Source: Mycolicibacter algericus DSM 45454
Lineage (GTDB): Bacteria; Actinomycetota; Actinomycetes; Mycobacteriales; Mycobacteriaceae
Direction of reading: 5' to 3'
Assembly: GCF_002086455.1 (NCBI RefSeq)
Contig: NZ_MVHC01000008.1
Location: 99,574 to 163,573 of the forward strand
Length of the DNA stretch: 64,000 nt
A program made the position numbers and the translations under genes. Below are positions 17,473 to 34,863 of the stretch, piece after piece (the stretch's first letter is position 1; every line of letters begins with the position of its first letter). The notes below the pieces were generated by a model, which made no database searches, had not been told where the DNA came from, and saw nothing but the letters and a program-made list of their open reading frames with translations.

Positions 17473-19095
17473 ATGGGTAGGGACGCGCTCGCCGATCGGG
17501 ACGCCATCATGGGGTGTCTCGATGAGCAGGAGGCGATTAATGCCCGGTTGGCGCAGTGTTCGTTCGACGCGTTGAGCCCCGAGGAGCTGGTAGCGGTGCT
17601 GGCCCGCCGGGAGGTGTTGGCGTGGCAGGCGCCGGTGATCGATCATCAGATCCTGGCCCGGCTGGTGGCCGAGGGCCATTCCGAGGTGCTGGCGGGGTGC
17701 TCGCTGGCCAAGGCATTGAGTGAGCGGTTGCGGATCAGCTCGGCGCAAGCCCGACGGCGGGTGGCTGAGGCCGCTGATCTGGGTCCGCGCACCGCCATGA
17801 CCGGTGAGACCCTCGAACCGGTGCTGCCCAGCCTGGCTGCCGCACAGGCGGCCGGACTGGTCGGCCCGGAGCAGGTGGCGATCGCCCGTAAGGCCATGGA
17901 GAAGATCCCGGCCCGGGTGGCTACTGCAGACCGGGAACGCGCCGAGCGTGAGCTGGCGGAGCTGGCGACGCTGTTCGCCCCGGAGGCCTTCCAACGGTTG
18001 GCGGTGCACTTGATCGCCGTATTGGATCAAGACGGCGACGAGCCCGACGACCGCGAACGGCAAGCCCAGCGCGGGCTGCGACTGGGGCCGCAACGCGCCG
18101 ACGGGATGAGCACCTTGAGCGGCAAGATCAGCCCGGAGCTACGGGCGACCTTGGAGCCGGTGCTGGCCAAACTGGCCGCCCCGGGGATGTGCAACTCCGC
18201 CGATGAACAACCCTGCGTGTCCGGCGCCCCCAGCCAGGAGCAGATCCAGAACGATCACCGCAGCCGGGATCAACGCCAGCACGATGCCCTGCTGGCCGCC
18301 TTGCGCGCCACGCTGGCCTGTGGAGACCTCGGTCAGCTCAACGGCCTGCCGGTCACGGTGATTGTCTCGACCACCCTGGCGGAGCTGCAGGCCGCGTCCG
18401 ACCATGCACCTCACACCGATCAGCCGCGGCCCGAACCGGCACCGCCGGTAGGCGAGTCCCGTATCACCGGCAAGGCGTACACCGCAGGCGGCAGCCTGCT
18501 GCCCATGAGCGATCTGCTGCGCATGGCTTCCCACGCCTACCACTACCTGACCATCTTCGACGGGAAAGGACGGGCACTGTGGTTGGGCCGCACCAAACGC
18601 CTCGCCTCGGCGGATCAGCGCATCGTGCTGCACAACCGCGATCGGGGCTGTACTCGGCCGGGATGCACCGTGTCGGGGTATCTGTCCCAAGCGCACCACC
18701 TGGAACGCGATTGGGCTGACAACGGCCAAACCGACGTCGATTCCCTCGCGCTGGCGTGCGCGCCCGACAACCGGATGGCCAGCGAACAGGGCTGGACCAC
18801 CCGACTCGGCGAATCCGGCCGCGTCGAATGGATCCCGCCGCCCAAACTCGACCACGGCCAACCCCGCGTCAACCCCTTCCACTTCATCGAAGCCGTCATC
18901 GACCACCACCGCCGACCGCCGCCCGAGGAGCTGCCACCGCCCGACGCCGAGTGGCCGTGGCCCGACGACCCGGTTCGCGATGATCCATTGTTCGACGACC
19001 CACTGTTCGACGAGGCCAGCTACGAAGCCGTTCCCGTCGAGGGCCCCGTCCAACGACACCTCTTCGCCGACGACGACTGGCAAAAAGCCGGGTGA
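17473..19095 (+). CDS. 13E12-repeat family protein, DUF222 plus HNH nuclease
   Basis: About 540 residues. The N-terminal two thirds is the DUF222 domain of the mycobacterial 13E12 family (DALSPEELVAVLARREVLAW; LSERLRISSAQARRRVAEA). The C-terminal HNH domain has RDRGCTRPGC, AHHLERDW and LALACAPDN, providing metal and catalytic His/Asn, followed by an acidic Asp/Pro-rich tail. Members behave as repeated, mobile-like genes and are induced by DNA damage. ATG 17473 follows the LexA box with no clear ribosome site; a later Met is possible. It separates the exporter arm from the synthase arm and may be an independent insertion. Confidence 0.88.
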   Translation: MGRDALADRDAIMGCLDEQEAINARLAQCSFDALSPEELVAVLARREVLAWQAPVIDHQILARLVAEGHSEVLAGCSLAKALSERLRISSAQARRRVAEAADLGPRTAMTGETLEPVLPSLAAAQAAGLVGPEQVAIARKAMEKIPARVATADRERAERELAELATLFAPEAFQRLAVHLIAVLDQDGDEPDDRERQAQRGLRLGPQRADGMSTLSGKISPELRATLEPVLAKLAAPGMCNSADEQPCVSGAPSQEQIQNDHRSRDQRQHDALLAALRATLACGDLGQLNGLPVTVIVSTTLAELQAASDHAPHTDQPRPEPAPPVGESRITGKAYTAGGSLLPMSDLLRMASHAYHYLTIFDGKGRALWLGRTKRLASADQRIVLHNRDRGCTRPGCTVSGYLSQAHHLERDWADNGQTDVDSLALACAPDNRMASEQGWTTRLGESGRVEWIPPPKLDHGQPRVNPFHFIEAVIDHHRRPPPEELPPPDAEWPWPDDPVRDDPLFDDPLFDEASYEAVPVEGPVQRHLFADDDWQKAG

Positions 19096-19123
19096 CGGCC
19101 GCTACCGGCGGCAGGACGTGGGG

Positions 19124-20116
19124 TCAGCGATGCAGGTAGCCATTGTCGCGGTACCACTCGTAGCCGGCACGCAGCGCGGTGGCGAACGGGGTGAACGGCA
19201 CGCCCAGTTCCTCGCGGGACTTGGTGGCGTCGGCGAAGATGTCGGCGGTGGACAGCCGCATCTGGCGGGCGTCGATCGGCAGTCGCGGTCCGACTACGGC
19301 GCGGGCCACGCTGACACCCGCCGCGGCCACCGGGATGAACCAGCGCGGCAACATGACCGACGGTGGACGCCGGCCGAAGAGGTTGTTGGCTTCGGTGAAC
19401 GCCGCACGAAACGACAGGTTCTCACCGCCCAGGATGTAGCGCTCCCCGATCCGGCCCCGCTCGGCGGCGGCGATGTGCCCGGCCACCACGTCGTCGACCG
19501 AGACGAAGTTGGTGCCGCCGGGTGCGGCGAACCACAATCGGCCGTGCTGCGCTTCGACGAGCATGGCGCTGGCGATGCGGTTGACGTCGCGGGGCCCGAT
19601 CACCACCGAGGGGTTGACGATCACCGCGGGAAGACCGGCGGCGACGGCCTTGCGCAGTTCGGCCTCCGCGAGGTGCTTGCTGTGCCCGTAGGGGAACTGC
19701 CGGGGCCGGATGTTGAATTCGTCGGTCTCGACCAACTCGTGTCCGCGCGACGGGATACCCAATGCGGCAAGCGAACTGGTATAGACGAAGCGCTTGACTC
19801 CGGCCCGCTGGGCGGCGGTGGCCATGTCGCGGGTGCCGTCGACGTTGGTGCGATACAGCCGGGTCTGGGTGCGGTGGCGCCAGTAGTCCGAGATCGCCGC
19901 GGTGTGAAACACCCAGTCGCAGCCGGCCATCGCCTCGGTCAGCGCCTCGACGCCGTCGAGCACGTCGCCCACCCGGGTCTCGCAGTCCAAGCCGTCCAGC
20001 GCAGCCATCGGTGAGGTGGCACGACGCAGCACCCGTACCTGCATGCCGCGCTCCAGCAACGCGGCGACCAGATTCGAGCCGACGAATCCGGTTCCCCCGG
20101 TGACGAATGCCCGCAT
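19124..20116 (-). CDS. Extended SDR (NAD-dependent epimerase/dehydratase family), OleD-like
   Basis: 330 residues from ATG 20116 (MRAFVTGGTGFVGSNLVAAL), which lies 4 bases after the NRPS stop. TGGTGFVG binds the cofactor and YGHSK is the catalytic Tyr/Lys, with Ser in VYTSSLAALG. The sequence type is that of dihydroflavonol reductase, 3-beta-hydroxysteroid dehydrogenase and OleD, which reduce or oxidise beta-keto or beta-hydroxy groups. OleD acts next to a FabH-like Claisen enzyme (OleA), so reduction of a ketone formed by the fused FabH domains is a reasonable inference. It is the last gene of the leftward operon. Confidence 0.82.
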   Translation of the reverse strand: MRAFVTGGTGFVGSNLVAALLERGMQVRVLRRATSPMAALDGLDCETRVGDVLDGVEALTEAMAGCDWVFHTAAISDYWRHRTQTRLYRTNVDGTRDMATAAQRAGVKRFVYTSSLAALGIPSRGHELVETDEFNIRPRQFPYGHSKHLAEAELRKAVAAGLPAVIVNPSVVIGPRDVNRIASAMLVEAQHGRLWFAAPGGTNFVSVDDVVAGHIAAAERGRIGERYILGGENLSFRAAFTEANNLFGRRPPSVMLPRWFIPVAAAGVSVARAVVGPRLPIDARQMRLSTADIFADATKSREELGVPFTPFATALRAGYEWYRDNGYLHR

Positions 20117-20120
20117 CAGA

Positions 20121-23100
20121 TCAGAACCGGTAGGTGGTGCAGCCGACCTCGACACCGGAGCCGACGGCCATGATCAACGCGACGTCGCCGGGCTTGACCA
20201 GTCCGCGTTGCCGCGCGTCGGCGATCTGGTAGGGCAGCGTCGAGGTGAACGGATCACTGGTGCAGCCCTGCACCGCGAGGTCGACGAAGCGTGACCGGTC
20301 CACCCCGGTGCCCGCGGCGAGTTCGTCGAGGGCGGTGCCCGGAAGATACGGCGGGAACACCAGCGAGATGTCCTCGGGCTCCAAGGATTCCAGCGTCAGC
20401 AACTCCTTGACGGCCGAGGGCAGGCAGCTCACGTAGATGGCGGCCAGGTTCGGGTCGCGGTCGACCCGCAGCCACATCCGGCCGTCGCGCTCCTGGGTGT
20501 AAGTCCGCAGTGCGCCCCGGTATTCGGGGTGGTGGGCGAAGACGAACCGGCCGAAGCCCTCCGGGCCGGCGCTGGGGCTCAGCATGATCGCCGACCCGGT
20601 CTCGGTGATGCCGGCGCGCGGGTAACCGCTCTGCGGGGTGTTGTTCTCCACCTCGGAGGCCAACACCATGGCGTGGCCGGTCCGGCCGGCGCCGATCATC
20701 CCGGCCGCGACGTGGCAGCCGTTGAGGAAACCGACTCCGCCGTTGAGGATGTCGAACGCGAATGTCTTGGGGGCATCCGCGGATTCCGGCTCGGCGTTGA
20801 TCCCGACCTCGCCGGCGACCAGGGTGGCCACGGCCGGTTCGGACAGGAAGTCGTCGCGGTAGATACCGGTGTGGATGACCAGTCCGACCTCGGTCCGCTC
20901 GACCCCGCTGTCATCCAAGCAGGCGGCCGCGGCGTCGACGGCGAACTGGATCGAGCTGGGCTGCGGGCCCGCGGCCCCCAAATCGGGCACGGCTATGCCG
21001 ATCCCCTCGATACGCACCCGCGGCGTGGCCGGCAACTCCCGGCGGCGGGACCGGGTGCCGCGGGCGGGCTGCCCGGCCTGGCCGTTGCCGGCTCGGCGCA
21101 TCCGGTCGGGCAGGTCGTCGAAGGTGTAGAGCCCGGTGCCGATGGTCTGCCCGGAGCCGGTGATGGACAGCACCACATTGTCACCGGAGTTGATCCGGCC
21201 CGCATTGATGTAGTCGTACAGCGCGACGAAATGGGTTGTGGTGGCGGTGTTTCCCCGTTCTGCAAGGTTGCAGATGGTGTTGGCCCGGCTGGCCGCACCG
21301 GCGCCGAACACCCGGTTGATGGTCAGGATGGCGTCGTTGATCGACGCCTCGGAGGTCTGGTGCATCAGCAGCTGGTCGGCCGTCTCGGGACGCCAGCCGT
21401 GCCGCTGCATCACCGCCGCGACGTAGGGCACCGAGTGCTTCACCGCGATCGCTGTCTGGGTGACCGAGTCGGTGACCATGATGGCGCCGCCGTGCGGGCC
21501 CTCGGTGGCCTTGGCGATGCACAGTTTGGCGAATTCGCTGTAGGTGGCCAGGTCGAGGTCGTGGAAGCCGACCCGGTCGCCTGCCCCGAGTTCGAGTACC
21601 GCCGCCGCGCCGGCGTCGCCGACGGTCAGGCAGGCCAGCCGGGGGTCCATCGCACCCTCGATCTCCTGCTGCGCGGTCTCGGTGATGTGGCTGATGTATT
21701 CGCCGCTGAACACCAGCGCGTTGCGCACCAGCCCGGTCTTGAGGAAGTCCTGGGCCACGCTGACACCGGTGAACATGCCCGCGCAGGCATTGTTGATGTC
21801 GAAGCACACCGCGTTGGTCAGCCCCAGCTCGTCGCGCAGTTGTGAGGCGGTGCTGGGCTCGAAGGTGAACATGTGCTCGGGGCCGTCGCAGCGGGAGATG
21901 TTGCAGGCGATGACCAGATCGATCTCCTCGGGGGCGTAGCTCGACCGGGACAGACAGTCGGCGATCGCCTTGCGGCCCAAGTCGATCGAGAATTCGTCGA
22001 CCCCGGCCATCCGCCGGTTCTTGATGCCGGTGAGACGCTCCAGCGGGATCTTCACCTCGTTGACGCAGTCGGCGAGCACCTGCTCGGTGGAGACCGCCCG
22101 CGGCGGCAGGTACACCCCGAGGCTTTCGATGACGACGTTGCGGGACGGACCGGCCTGCGCCGGGGTGATCACCGGTGCCGGGGCGGGTTGGGCCGCCGGG
22201 ACCCGCTGGGGCGCGACCACCGCGGGCTGGGGCGTCGCCGCGGGCTGCTCGGCTGGCCGATCGGCCTTGGCGGCCCCGCCGATCGGGCCGAATTCGGCGG
22301 CCAGCTCGGCGATGGTGCCGTAGACGAACATCGACTCCGGGCGCAGCTCCATGCCGAGCTCACCCACCCGCACCGCGACCTCGAGTGCCTGGGTGGAAGC
22401 GCCGCCGAGGGCGAAGAAATCATCGGTGACCCCGACCCGGTCCACGTCGAGCACCTCGCGCCAGATCTGGGCGAGTGCCTCCTCGGTCGCGTCGCGCGGC
22501 GCTACAAAAACGGAGCACTCCTTCTGCTCCAGGTCGGCGTCGAGAGCCAGCAGCGCCCGCCGATCCACCTTGCCGCTGGGCGACAGCGGCAGCAGGTCGG
22601 TGGCGCGGAACACCGCGGGCACCATCGCCGCGGGAACCAGTTCCAGCAGGAACCGGCGCAGCTCCGCGGTGCCCGGGAGCGCCGCGACCGGCACGATATG
22701 CGCGATCAGTTGGGTGTTGCCGGAGCTGTCCTTGCGTGCCACGACCGCGCATTCGGCGATGCCCGGATGGTTGGCCAGCGCGGCCTCCACCTCACCGAGC
22801 TCGATCCGGAAGCCGTTGATCTTCACCTGATCGTCTCGGCGGCCCAGGTATTCGATGTTGCCGCACGCCCGGTACCGGGCCAGGTCGCCGGTGCGGTAGA
22901 GCAACGCGCCCGGGACAGCACTGAACGGGTCGTCGCCGAACGCTGCGGCGGTGGCCTCCGGCCGGTTCAGGTAGCCGCGCGCCACGCCGACGCCGCCGAT
23001 GCACAGCTCGCCCGGCACACCCACCGGAACCGGGTTGCCCACGGCGTCGAGCAGGTGTATCGCGATGTTGGCGATCGGCCGCCCGATCGGAATGACCGGC

Positions 23101-25516
23101 TCGGTTTCGCCACGCACGCAATGGAAGTGCGTGACGTCGATGGCGGCCTCGGTGGGACCGTAGAGGTTGTACAGCTCGGCCGGGAGCACCTCGAAGAACG
23201 CGTCGCGCAGATCAGCGGTGAGTGCTTCACCGCTGCAGAACACCCGCCGCAGCCCGGTGCAGGATGCGGCCTCGGGCTCCGCCAGGAAGCGACGCAACAT
23301 CGAGGGAACGAAATGCATTGTGGTGACCTGCTGTTCGGCGATGATGCGCGCCAGGTAGCCGGCGTCCTTGTGGCCTTCCGGTTTGGCGATCACCACCCGG
23401 GCACCGACGATCAACGGCCAGAAGATCTCCCAGACGAACGGGTCGAAGTTGATCGGGGTCTTGTGCAGCACCCGATCCTCGGCGGTCAGCCGATAGGCGT
23501 CCTGCATCCACAGCAGCCGGTTGCGGATGCCGGCGTGGGTGTTCAACGCCCCCTTGGGCGTGCCGGTGGAACCGGAGGTGTACATCAGGTAGGCGAGCTC
23601 GGCCGCGGTCACCTCCGGCGCGGAATCCGCCTCGGCCGGCGCCGCGGACGGCTGATCGAGGCAGAGCCGGGCGCCGGTGAAATCGGTTGGCACACAAGTC
23701 AACTGATCCCGGCGGGTGACGCAGACCGGCGCGTCCGGCACGTCGGCCAGCATCGCCTCCATCCGCCGGACGGGCTGGGCGGGATCCAGCGGCAGGAAGA
23801 CGCCGCCGGCCTTGAGTACCCCCAGCAGGGCGATCACCAGATCTTCGGAGCGTTCCAGCAGCACCGGCACCACGTCGGTGCCGGCGCCGGTGCCGACACC
23901 GAACCCGCGCAACCGATGTGCCAGCCCGTTGGACCGCCGGTCCAGGTCGGCGTAGCTCAGCTCCCGGCCGTCGAAACTCACCGCCACGGCATCGGGTGTG
24001 CGTGCGGCAGCGGCAGCGACCATGTCGTGCAGAGACGCCGGGGCATCCGGGTAGTCGACCGTGGTGTCGTTCCAGGACTGCAGCCGGGCCCGTTCGGCGT
24101 CGGTGAGCAGCGGCAGCCGCGACACCGGGGTGTTCGGGTCCGCGGCGATCCCTTCGAGCAGCAGCCTGAAATGCTCGCCCATCCGGTCCATGGTCGCGGC
24201 GTCGAACAGATCGGTGTTGTACTGCAGCGCCAGCTGCAGCTGGTCCTCGTGTTCGCCGACCTGCAGGGTGATGTCGAACGGCGAACCGCCCTGGCCGATG
24301 TAGAGCGTCTCCAGGGGAAGTACGGCGTCGGATCCGGCCGCGTTGGCGGTGTTTTCGTCGAACAACCGCACCTGTTGCCAGGCGAACGACACCTGGAACA
24401 GCGGGGTGCGCCCGGCGTCGCGCGCCGGCCGCAGCCGCTCCACGAGCAGCGGCAGCGGGAACTCCTGGTGTGCGATGGCGCCCAGCACGGTGTCTTTGAC
24501 CTGGCCCAGCAGCGCGGCGAAACTCGGGTCGTCGCTCACGTCGACGCGCAGCGGCAGCGGGTTGGTGACATAGCCGACCATGCCCATCAGCCCGGCCCGG
24601 TCGCGGCAGGCGAACGGCGAGCCGATGACCAGGTCGTCCTGGCCGCTGTAGCGGTGCAGCAGCACCGCGTAGGCCGCCAGCAGTGTCATGTAGGGCGTCG
24701 CGCCGGCCGTCCGCGCGACCTGCTTGATCCCGGCGGACACAGCGGCGTCGACGCTGAACCGGTGGAGCGCACCGACATAGGTCTGCACCGCCGGACGGGG
24801 CCGATCGGTGGGCAGCGCCAGCGTCGGCAGCTCGCCGCTCATCGCGCCCCGCCAGTATTCCCAGAGCCGTTCGCCCTCAGGGCCGTTCAGCATCGCGGTC
24901 TGCTGCGCGGCGTAGTCGACGTAGCGGTCGGCGGTAGCCTCCGGCATGGCGGCGCCGTGCCCATGCGCGTAGAGCCCACGCAGCTCGTCGAGGATGACGT
25001 CGATGGACCAGAAGTCGACGGCGATGTGGTGCACCGTCAACAGCAACACGTGGTCGTCGGGGCGTTCGAGCAGCGTCAGCCGCAGCACCGGGCCGTTGCG
25101 CAGATCGAACGGCCGATCGGTCTCGGCCTGGATCCACTGTTGCAGCTCCGCCGGGTCCGCACCGATGCGGTGAGTGTCGATCCGCACCGGCCAATGCGCG
25201 TGGACGAGTCCGATCGGCTGGCCGTCACGCTCGGCGTAGGTGGTGCGCAGCATCGGGTGCCGGTCCACCAACGCCTGGGCGGCCCGCTCCAGGGCCGGCA
25301 CGTCGAGGCGGGCGGCGATGCGTCCGGCGTAGGCGACGGTGTAGGCGGCACTGTCGGGCGCGAGCCGGTGGACGAACCACATCGACCGCTGGCCGTAGGA
25401 CAGCTGGTGTTCGGTTGTCTGCTGCTGCGCTTTGGCCGTCAGCAGCGCAGCCAGCAGTTCGCGCTTCTGCGCCGGCGACAGGCCGGAGATGTCGATGGGC
25501 CCATCGGGTCCGTCCG

Positions 25517-25520
<4 letters not shown>
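20121..25520 (-). CDS. NRPS module (C-A-PCP) fused to two FabH-like ketosynthase domains
   Basis: 1799 residues. Residues 1-32 are a short docking-like segment. The C domain (35-480) has HHIAVDF at 164-170. The A domain (about 490-1000) has YTSGSTGTPKG, YGPTE, YRTGDL and a final Lys in PSGKVDR. Its extracted code, D-P-W-H-F-S-L-I-D-K, is one substitution from a common serine code. The PCP has LGGAS (Ser1042). After a Pro/Ala linker come FabH-like domain 1 (1128-1470), with Cys1246 (NNACAGM), His1387 (LLMHQ) and Asn1424 (ERGNT), and FabH-like domain 2 (1500-1799), whose aligned positions are Gly1595, Pro and Cys. No TE or reductase domain exists. The start overlaps the PKS by 4 bases. Release or extension by the FabH pair is inference. 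Confidence 0.92.
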
Positions 25521-32656
<7,136 letters not shown>

Positions 32657-32698
32657 CGATCGCGTCTCCCGTATGGCTAACGAAGATGGGTTCAAAAA

Positions 32699-32708
32699 TT
32701 GGGCCCAA
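32699..32708. promoter_or_regulatory. 10-bp palindrome in the PKS leader
   Basis: TTGGGCCCAA is a perfect palindrome 43 bases upstream of the PKS start codon. It could be a regulator half of the leader or chance; no factor can be assigned. Confidence 0.35.
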
Positions 32709-32721
32709 GGATTCCGTAGGC

Positions 32722-32744
32722 AACCTTGATTAAGGTTACCTTAA
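32722..32744. promoter_or_regulatory. Overlapping inverted repeats, probable operator of the PKS operon
   Basis: AACCTT-GATT-AAGGTT (32722-32737) overlaps TTAAGGT-T-ACCTTAA (32730-32744), a perfect 7-1-7 inverted repeat. It sits 66-88 bases upstream of the PKS start, in an unusually AT-rich stretch. The centre spacing does not fit the IdeR iron box, and the binding factor is unknown. Confidence 0.6.
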
Positions 32745-32759
32745 GAACCAGGACGTCAA
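32733..32759 (-). promoter_or_regulatory. Possible promoter of the PKS-NRPS operon
   Basis: On the minus strand TTGACG (32759-32754) is followed after 15 bases by TAACCT (32738-32733), which fits a -35 and a TANNNT -10 with a slightly short spacer. The -10 lies inside the inverted repeat, as expected for repression. The assignment is tentative. Confidence 0.35.
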
Positions 32760-32828
32760 TCTCGTGATTTTCGGCGACGACGACCGCACGAGCAAGTTAG
32801 GTCACCCATCCCGGTGACGGCGCGAAGC

Positions 32829-33512
32829 TCAGCCCTCCAGCTTGTACCCCAGTCCCCGCACGGTAACCAAGTGCACCGGATTGGCCGGATCGGCCTCGAT
32901 CTTGGACCGTAGTCGTTTGACGTGGACATCCAAGGTCTTGGTGTCGCCGACATAGTCGGCACCCCAGACCCGGTCGATCAACTGGCCGCGGGTGAGCACC
33001 CGGCCGGTGTTGCGCATCAGGTATTCGAGCAAGTCGAACTCCTTGAGAGGCAAGGTGATCTGCTCGCCGTTGACCATGACGACATGGCGTTCGACGTCCA
33101 TGCGCACCGGGCCCGATTCCAGCACGCCCTCGCCGACGCCGCCCTCGTCGTCGCCGCCGCGGCGCAGCACCGCCCGGATCCGCGCGATCAACTCGCGGGC
33201 CGAATAGGGCTTGGTCACGTAGTCGTCGGCACCGAGTTCCAGGCCGACGACCTTGTCGATCTCGCTGTCGCGGGCAGTGACCATAATCACCGGCACGCTG
33301 GAGCGGGCCCGCAGTTGTTTGCAGACATCGGTGCCCGACATCCCCGGAAGCATCAGGTCCAACAGCACGATGTCGGCACCGGAGCGGTCGAACTCGGCCA
33401 GCGCCGCCGTTCCGTCGGTGACCACGGTCGCCTCGAACCCCTCCTTGCGCAACAGGAACGCCAGCGGATCGGCCAGCGACTCCTCGTCCTCAACGATCAA
33501 GACGTGTGTCAT
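32829..33512 (-). CDS. regX3: Response regulator RegX3
   Basis: 227 residues from ATG 33512 (MTHVLIVEDEESLADPL), the usual RegX3 length; a much longer upstream frame is discarded because it overlaps senX3. The receiver has the phospho-Asp in IVLLDLMLPG, and the OmpR/PhoB-type winged helix has LTRGQLIDRVWG and the wing VRGLGYKLEG. In mycobacteria SenX3-RegX3 senses phosphate limitation and controls phosphate uptake and other genes. The gene follows senX3 after 40 bases; no MIRU-type repeats separate them, unlike M. tuberculosis. Confidence 0.96.
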   Translation of the reverse strand: MTHVLIVEDEESLADPLAFLLRKEGFEATVVTDGTAALAEFDRSGADIVLLDLMLPGMSGTDVCKQLRARSSVPVIMVTARDSEIDKVVGLELGADDYVTKPYSARELIARIRAVLRRGGDDEGGVGEGVLESGPVRMDVERHVVMVNGEQITLPLKEFDLLEYLMRNTGRVLTRGQLIDRVWGADYVGDTKTLDVHVKRLRSKIEADPANPVHLVTVRGLGYKLEG

Positions 33513-33552
33513 CGCCGCTGCTCCTCCCCTGGGTGACCGACGACGGGTGTGA

Positions 33553-34734
33553 TCACTGTTCCTCCTTCTCATGGTCCACACTGCCCTGGTAGGCGGGAAT
33601 CGCCAAGGTGAACGTCGAACCGGTACCCGGCTGGCTCCACAGCGAGATGGTGCCGTTGTGGTTGGCCGCCACGTGCTTGACGATCGCCAGACCGAGCCCG
33701 CTGCCGCCGGTCGCGCGCGACCGGGCCTTGTCACCCCGGAAGAACCGTTCGAAGACGCGTTGCTGATCCTTGCGCGCGATGCCGATCCCACGGTCGGTGA
33801 CGGCGATCTCGACGAAGCCGTCGCGGCTCCGCCGGCTGATCGACACCGGCGCACCGTGCGGGGAGTAAGCGATGGCGTTGGACACCAGGTTGGCCAGCGC
33901 GGTGACCAGTAGCGGCTCGTCGCCGAGCACCCGGAAGCCACTCGGAGCGTCGGTGGTGATGGTGATCTCCGCGTTGTCGGCCGCCACCTTGTGCCGGGAG
34001 ATCGCCTCGTTCACCACACTGTCGACATCGACGGCGCCCAGGTCCGGCAGCGGGTCGGCGCCCTGCAGCCGGGACAGCTCGATCAGCTCGCCGATCATGT
34101 TGGCCAGCCGGTTCGCCTCCAACAACACCTTCTCCGCGAACGGGCGTACCGCCTCGGGGTCGTCGGCAGAGGCCAGCAGCGCTTCGGCGAGCAGGCCCAT
34201 CGCCCCCACCGGAGTTTTGAGCTCATGGCTGACGTTGGCCACGAAGTCGCGCCGGCTGGCTTCCATCCGGGCCTGTTCGGATTGGTCGTCGACGATCACC
34301 ACCGCGAACCGGCGATCCTCATCGGACAGCAACCGGGCGTAACCGCGCACCGCCGAGAATTCCGATCGGGTGGCCCCGGCTGCCCGCTTGGCCGCCGAGA
34401 GGTCGAAATCGACCTCCTGCTCACCGTCCAAGGCGAGCTGCGCGGCCGCCCAGGCGTCGTCGTCGAGGAGCCGGCCGTGCACCAGCCCCAATTCAGTGGC
34501 GCGCTCGTTGAGATAGACGACATCGCGGTGGCTGTCGACGACGACGATCCCCAACGATGCGTGGGCCACGATCTGCTGCAGCATCTGCGAGACGGTGATC
34601 CCGGCTCGTTCGGTGTGAACCCGCCGGCGCCGCTCGGCAAACCGGGGCGATAACCAAAAACCGGCCGCGACGCCCACGATGAGCGCCGGCAGTGCCGACG
34701 CAGCAGCGAGCGTCAGCGCCGAAGTCGCAGCCAC
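33553..34734 (-). CDS. senX3: Sensor histidine kinase SenX3
   Basis: 393 residues from GTG 34734. An N-terminal membrane segment ([18 protein letters not shown]) leads to a PAS-like region ([18 protein letters not shown]), the H-box [17 protein letters not shown], the N-box [10 protein letters not shown] and the G-boxes DRGIGI and [11 protein letters not shown]. It phosphorylates RegX3, which is encoded just downstream. The gap to the divergent-looking but same-strand gpm1 holds RegX3-type repeats. Confidence 0.96.
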   Translation of the reverse strand: MAATSALTLAAASALPALIVGVAAGFWLSPRFAERRRRVHTERAGITVSQMLQQIVAHASLGIVVVDSHRDVVYLNERATELGLVHGRLLDDDAWAAAQLALDGEQEVDFDLSAAKRAAGATRSEFSAVRGYARLLSDEDRRFAVVIVDDQSEQARMEASRRDFVANVSHELKTPVGAMGLLAEALLASADDPEAVRPFAEKVLLEANRLANMIGELIELSRLQGADPLPDLGAVDVDSVVNEAISRHKVAADNAEITITTDAPSGFRVLGDEPLLVTALANLVSNAIAYSPHGAPVSISRRSRDGFVEIAVTDRGIGIARKDQQRVFERFFRGDKARSRATGGSGLGLAIVKHVAANHNGTISLWSQPGTGSTFTLAIPAYQGSVDHEKEEQ

Positions 34735-34816
34735 GGCAAAATCGTACGCAGTCCGGGACCGACGGTTGGCCAGCGATCGACCATGACGTGCGCCGAACGT
34801 GAATTCAGGGCGAAGA

Positions 34817-34845
34817 TTTCACCGGATTTCCACCCGGAATTCACA
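34817..34845. promoter_or_regulatory. Three 7-bp direct repeats with 11-bp period, RegX3-type box
   Basis: TTTCACC-GGAT-TTCCACC-CGGA-ATTCACA (34817-34845) shows 7-mers separated by 4 bases. PhoB-family regulators, RegX3 among them, bind repeats spaced 11 bp. It lies about 83 bases upstream of the senX3 GTG, so autoregulation of senX3-regX3 is the simplest reading. Confidence 0.6.
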
Positions 34846-34863
34846 CTGGACGGCCCGGACGGG

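Noticed and set aside
15787..18093. A 768-codon minus-strand frame across the amidase and 13E12 genes
   Set aside because: It crosses two clear plus-strand genes and an intergenic LexA box and has no family features.
32722..32744. IdeR iron box before the PKS
   Set aside because: The repeats contain AAGGT/ACCTT but lack the TTAGGTTAGNCTAACCTAA arrangement; the centre does not fit.
33513..33552. MIRU repeats between senX3 and regX3
   Set aside because: The gap is only 40 bases and has no repeat, unlike M. tuberculosis.
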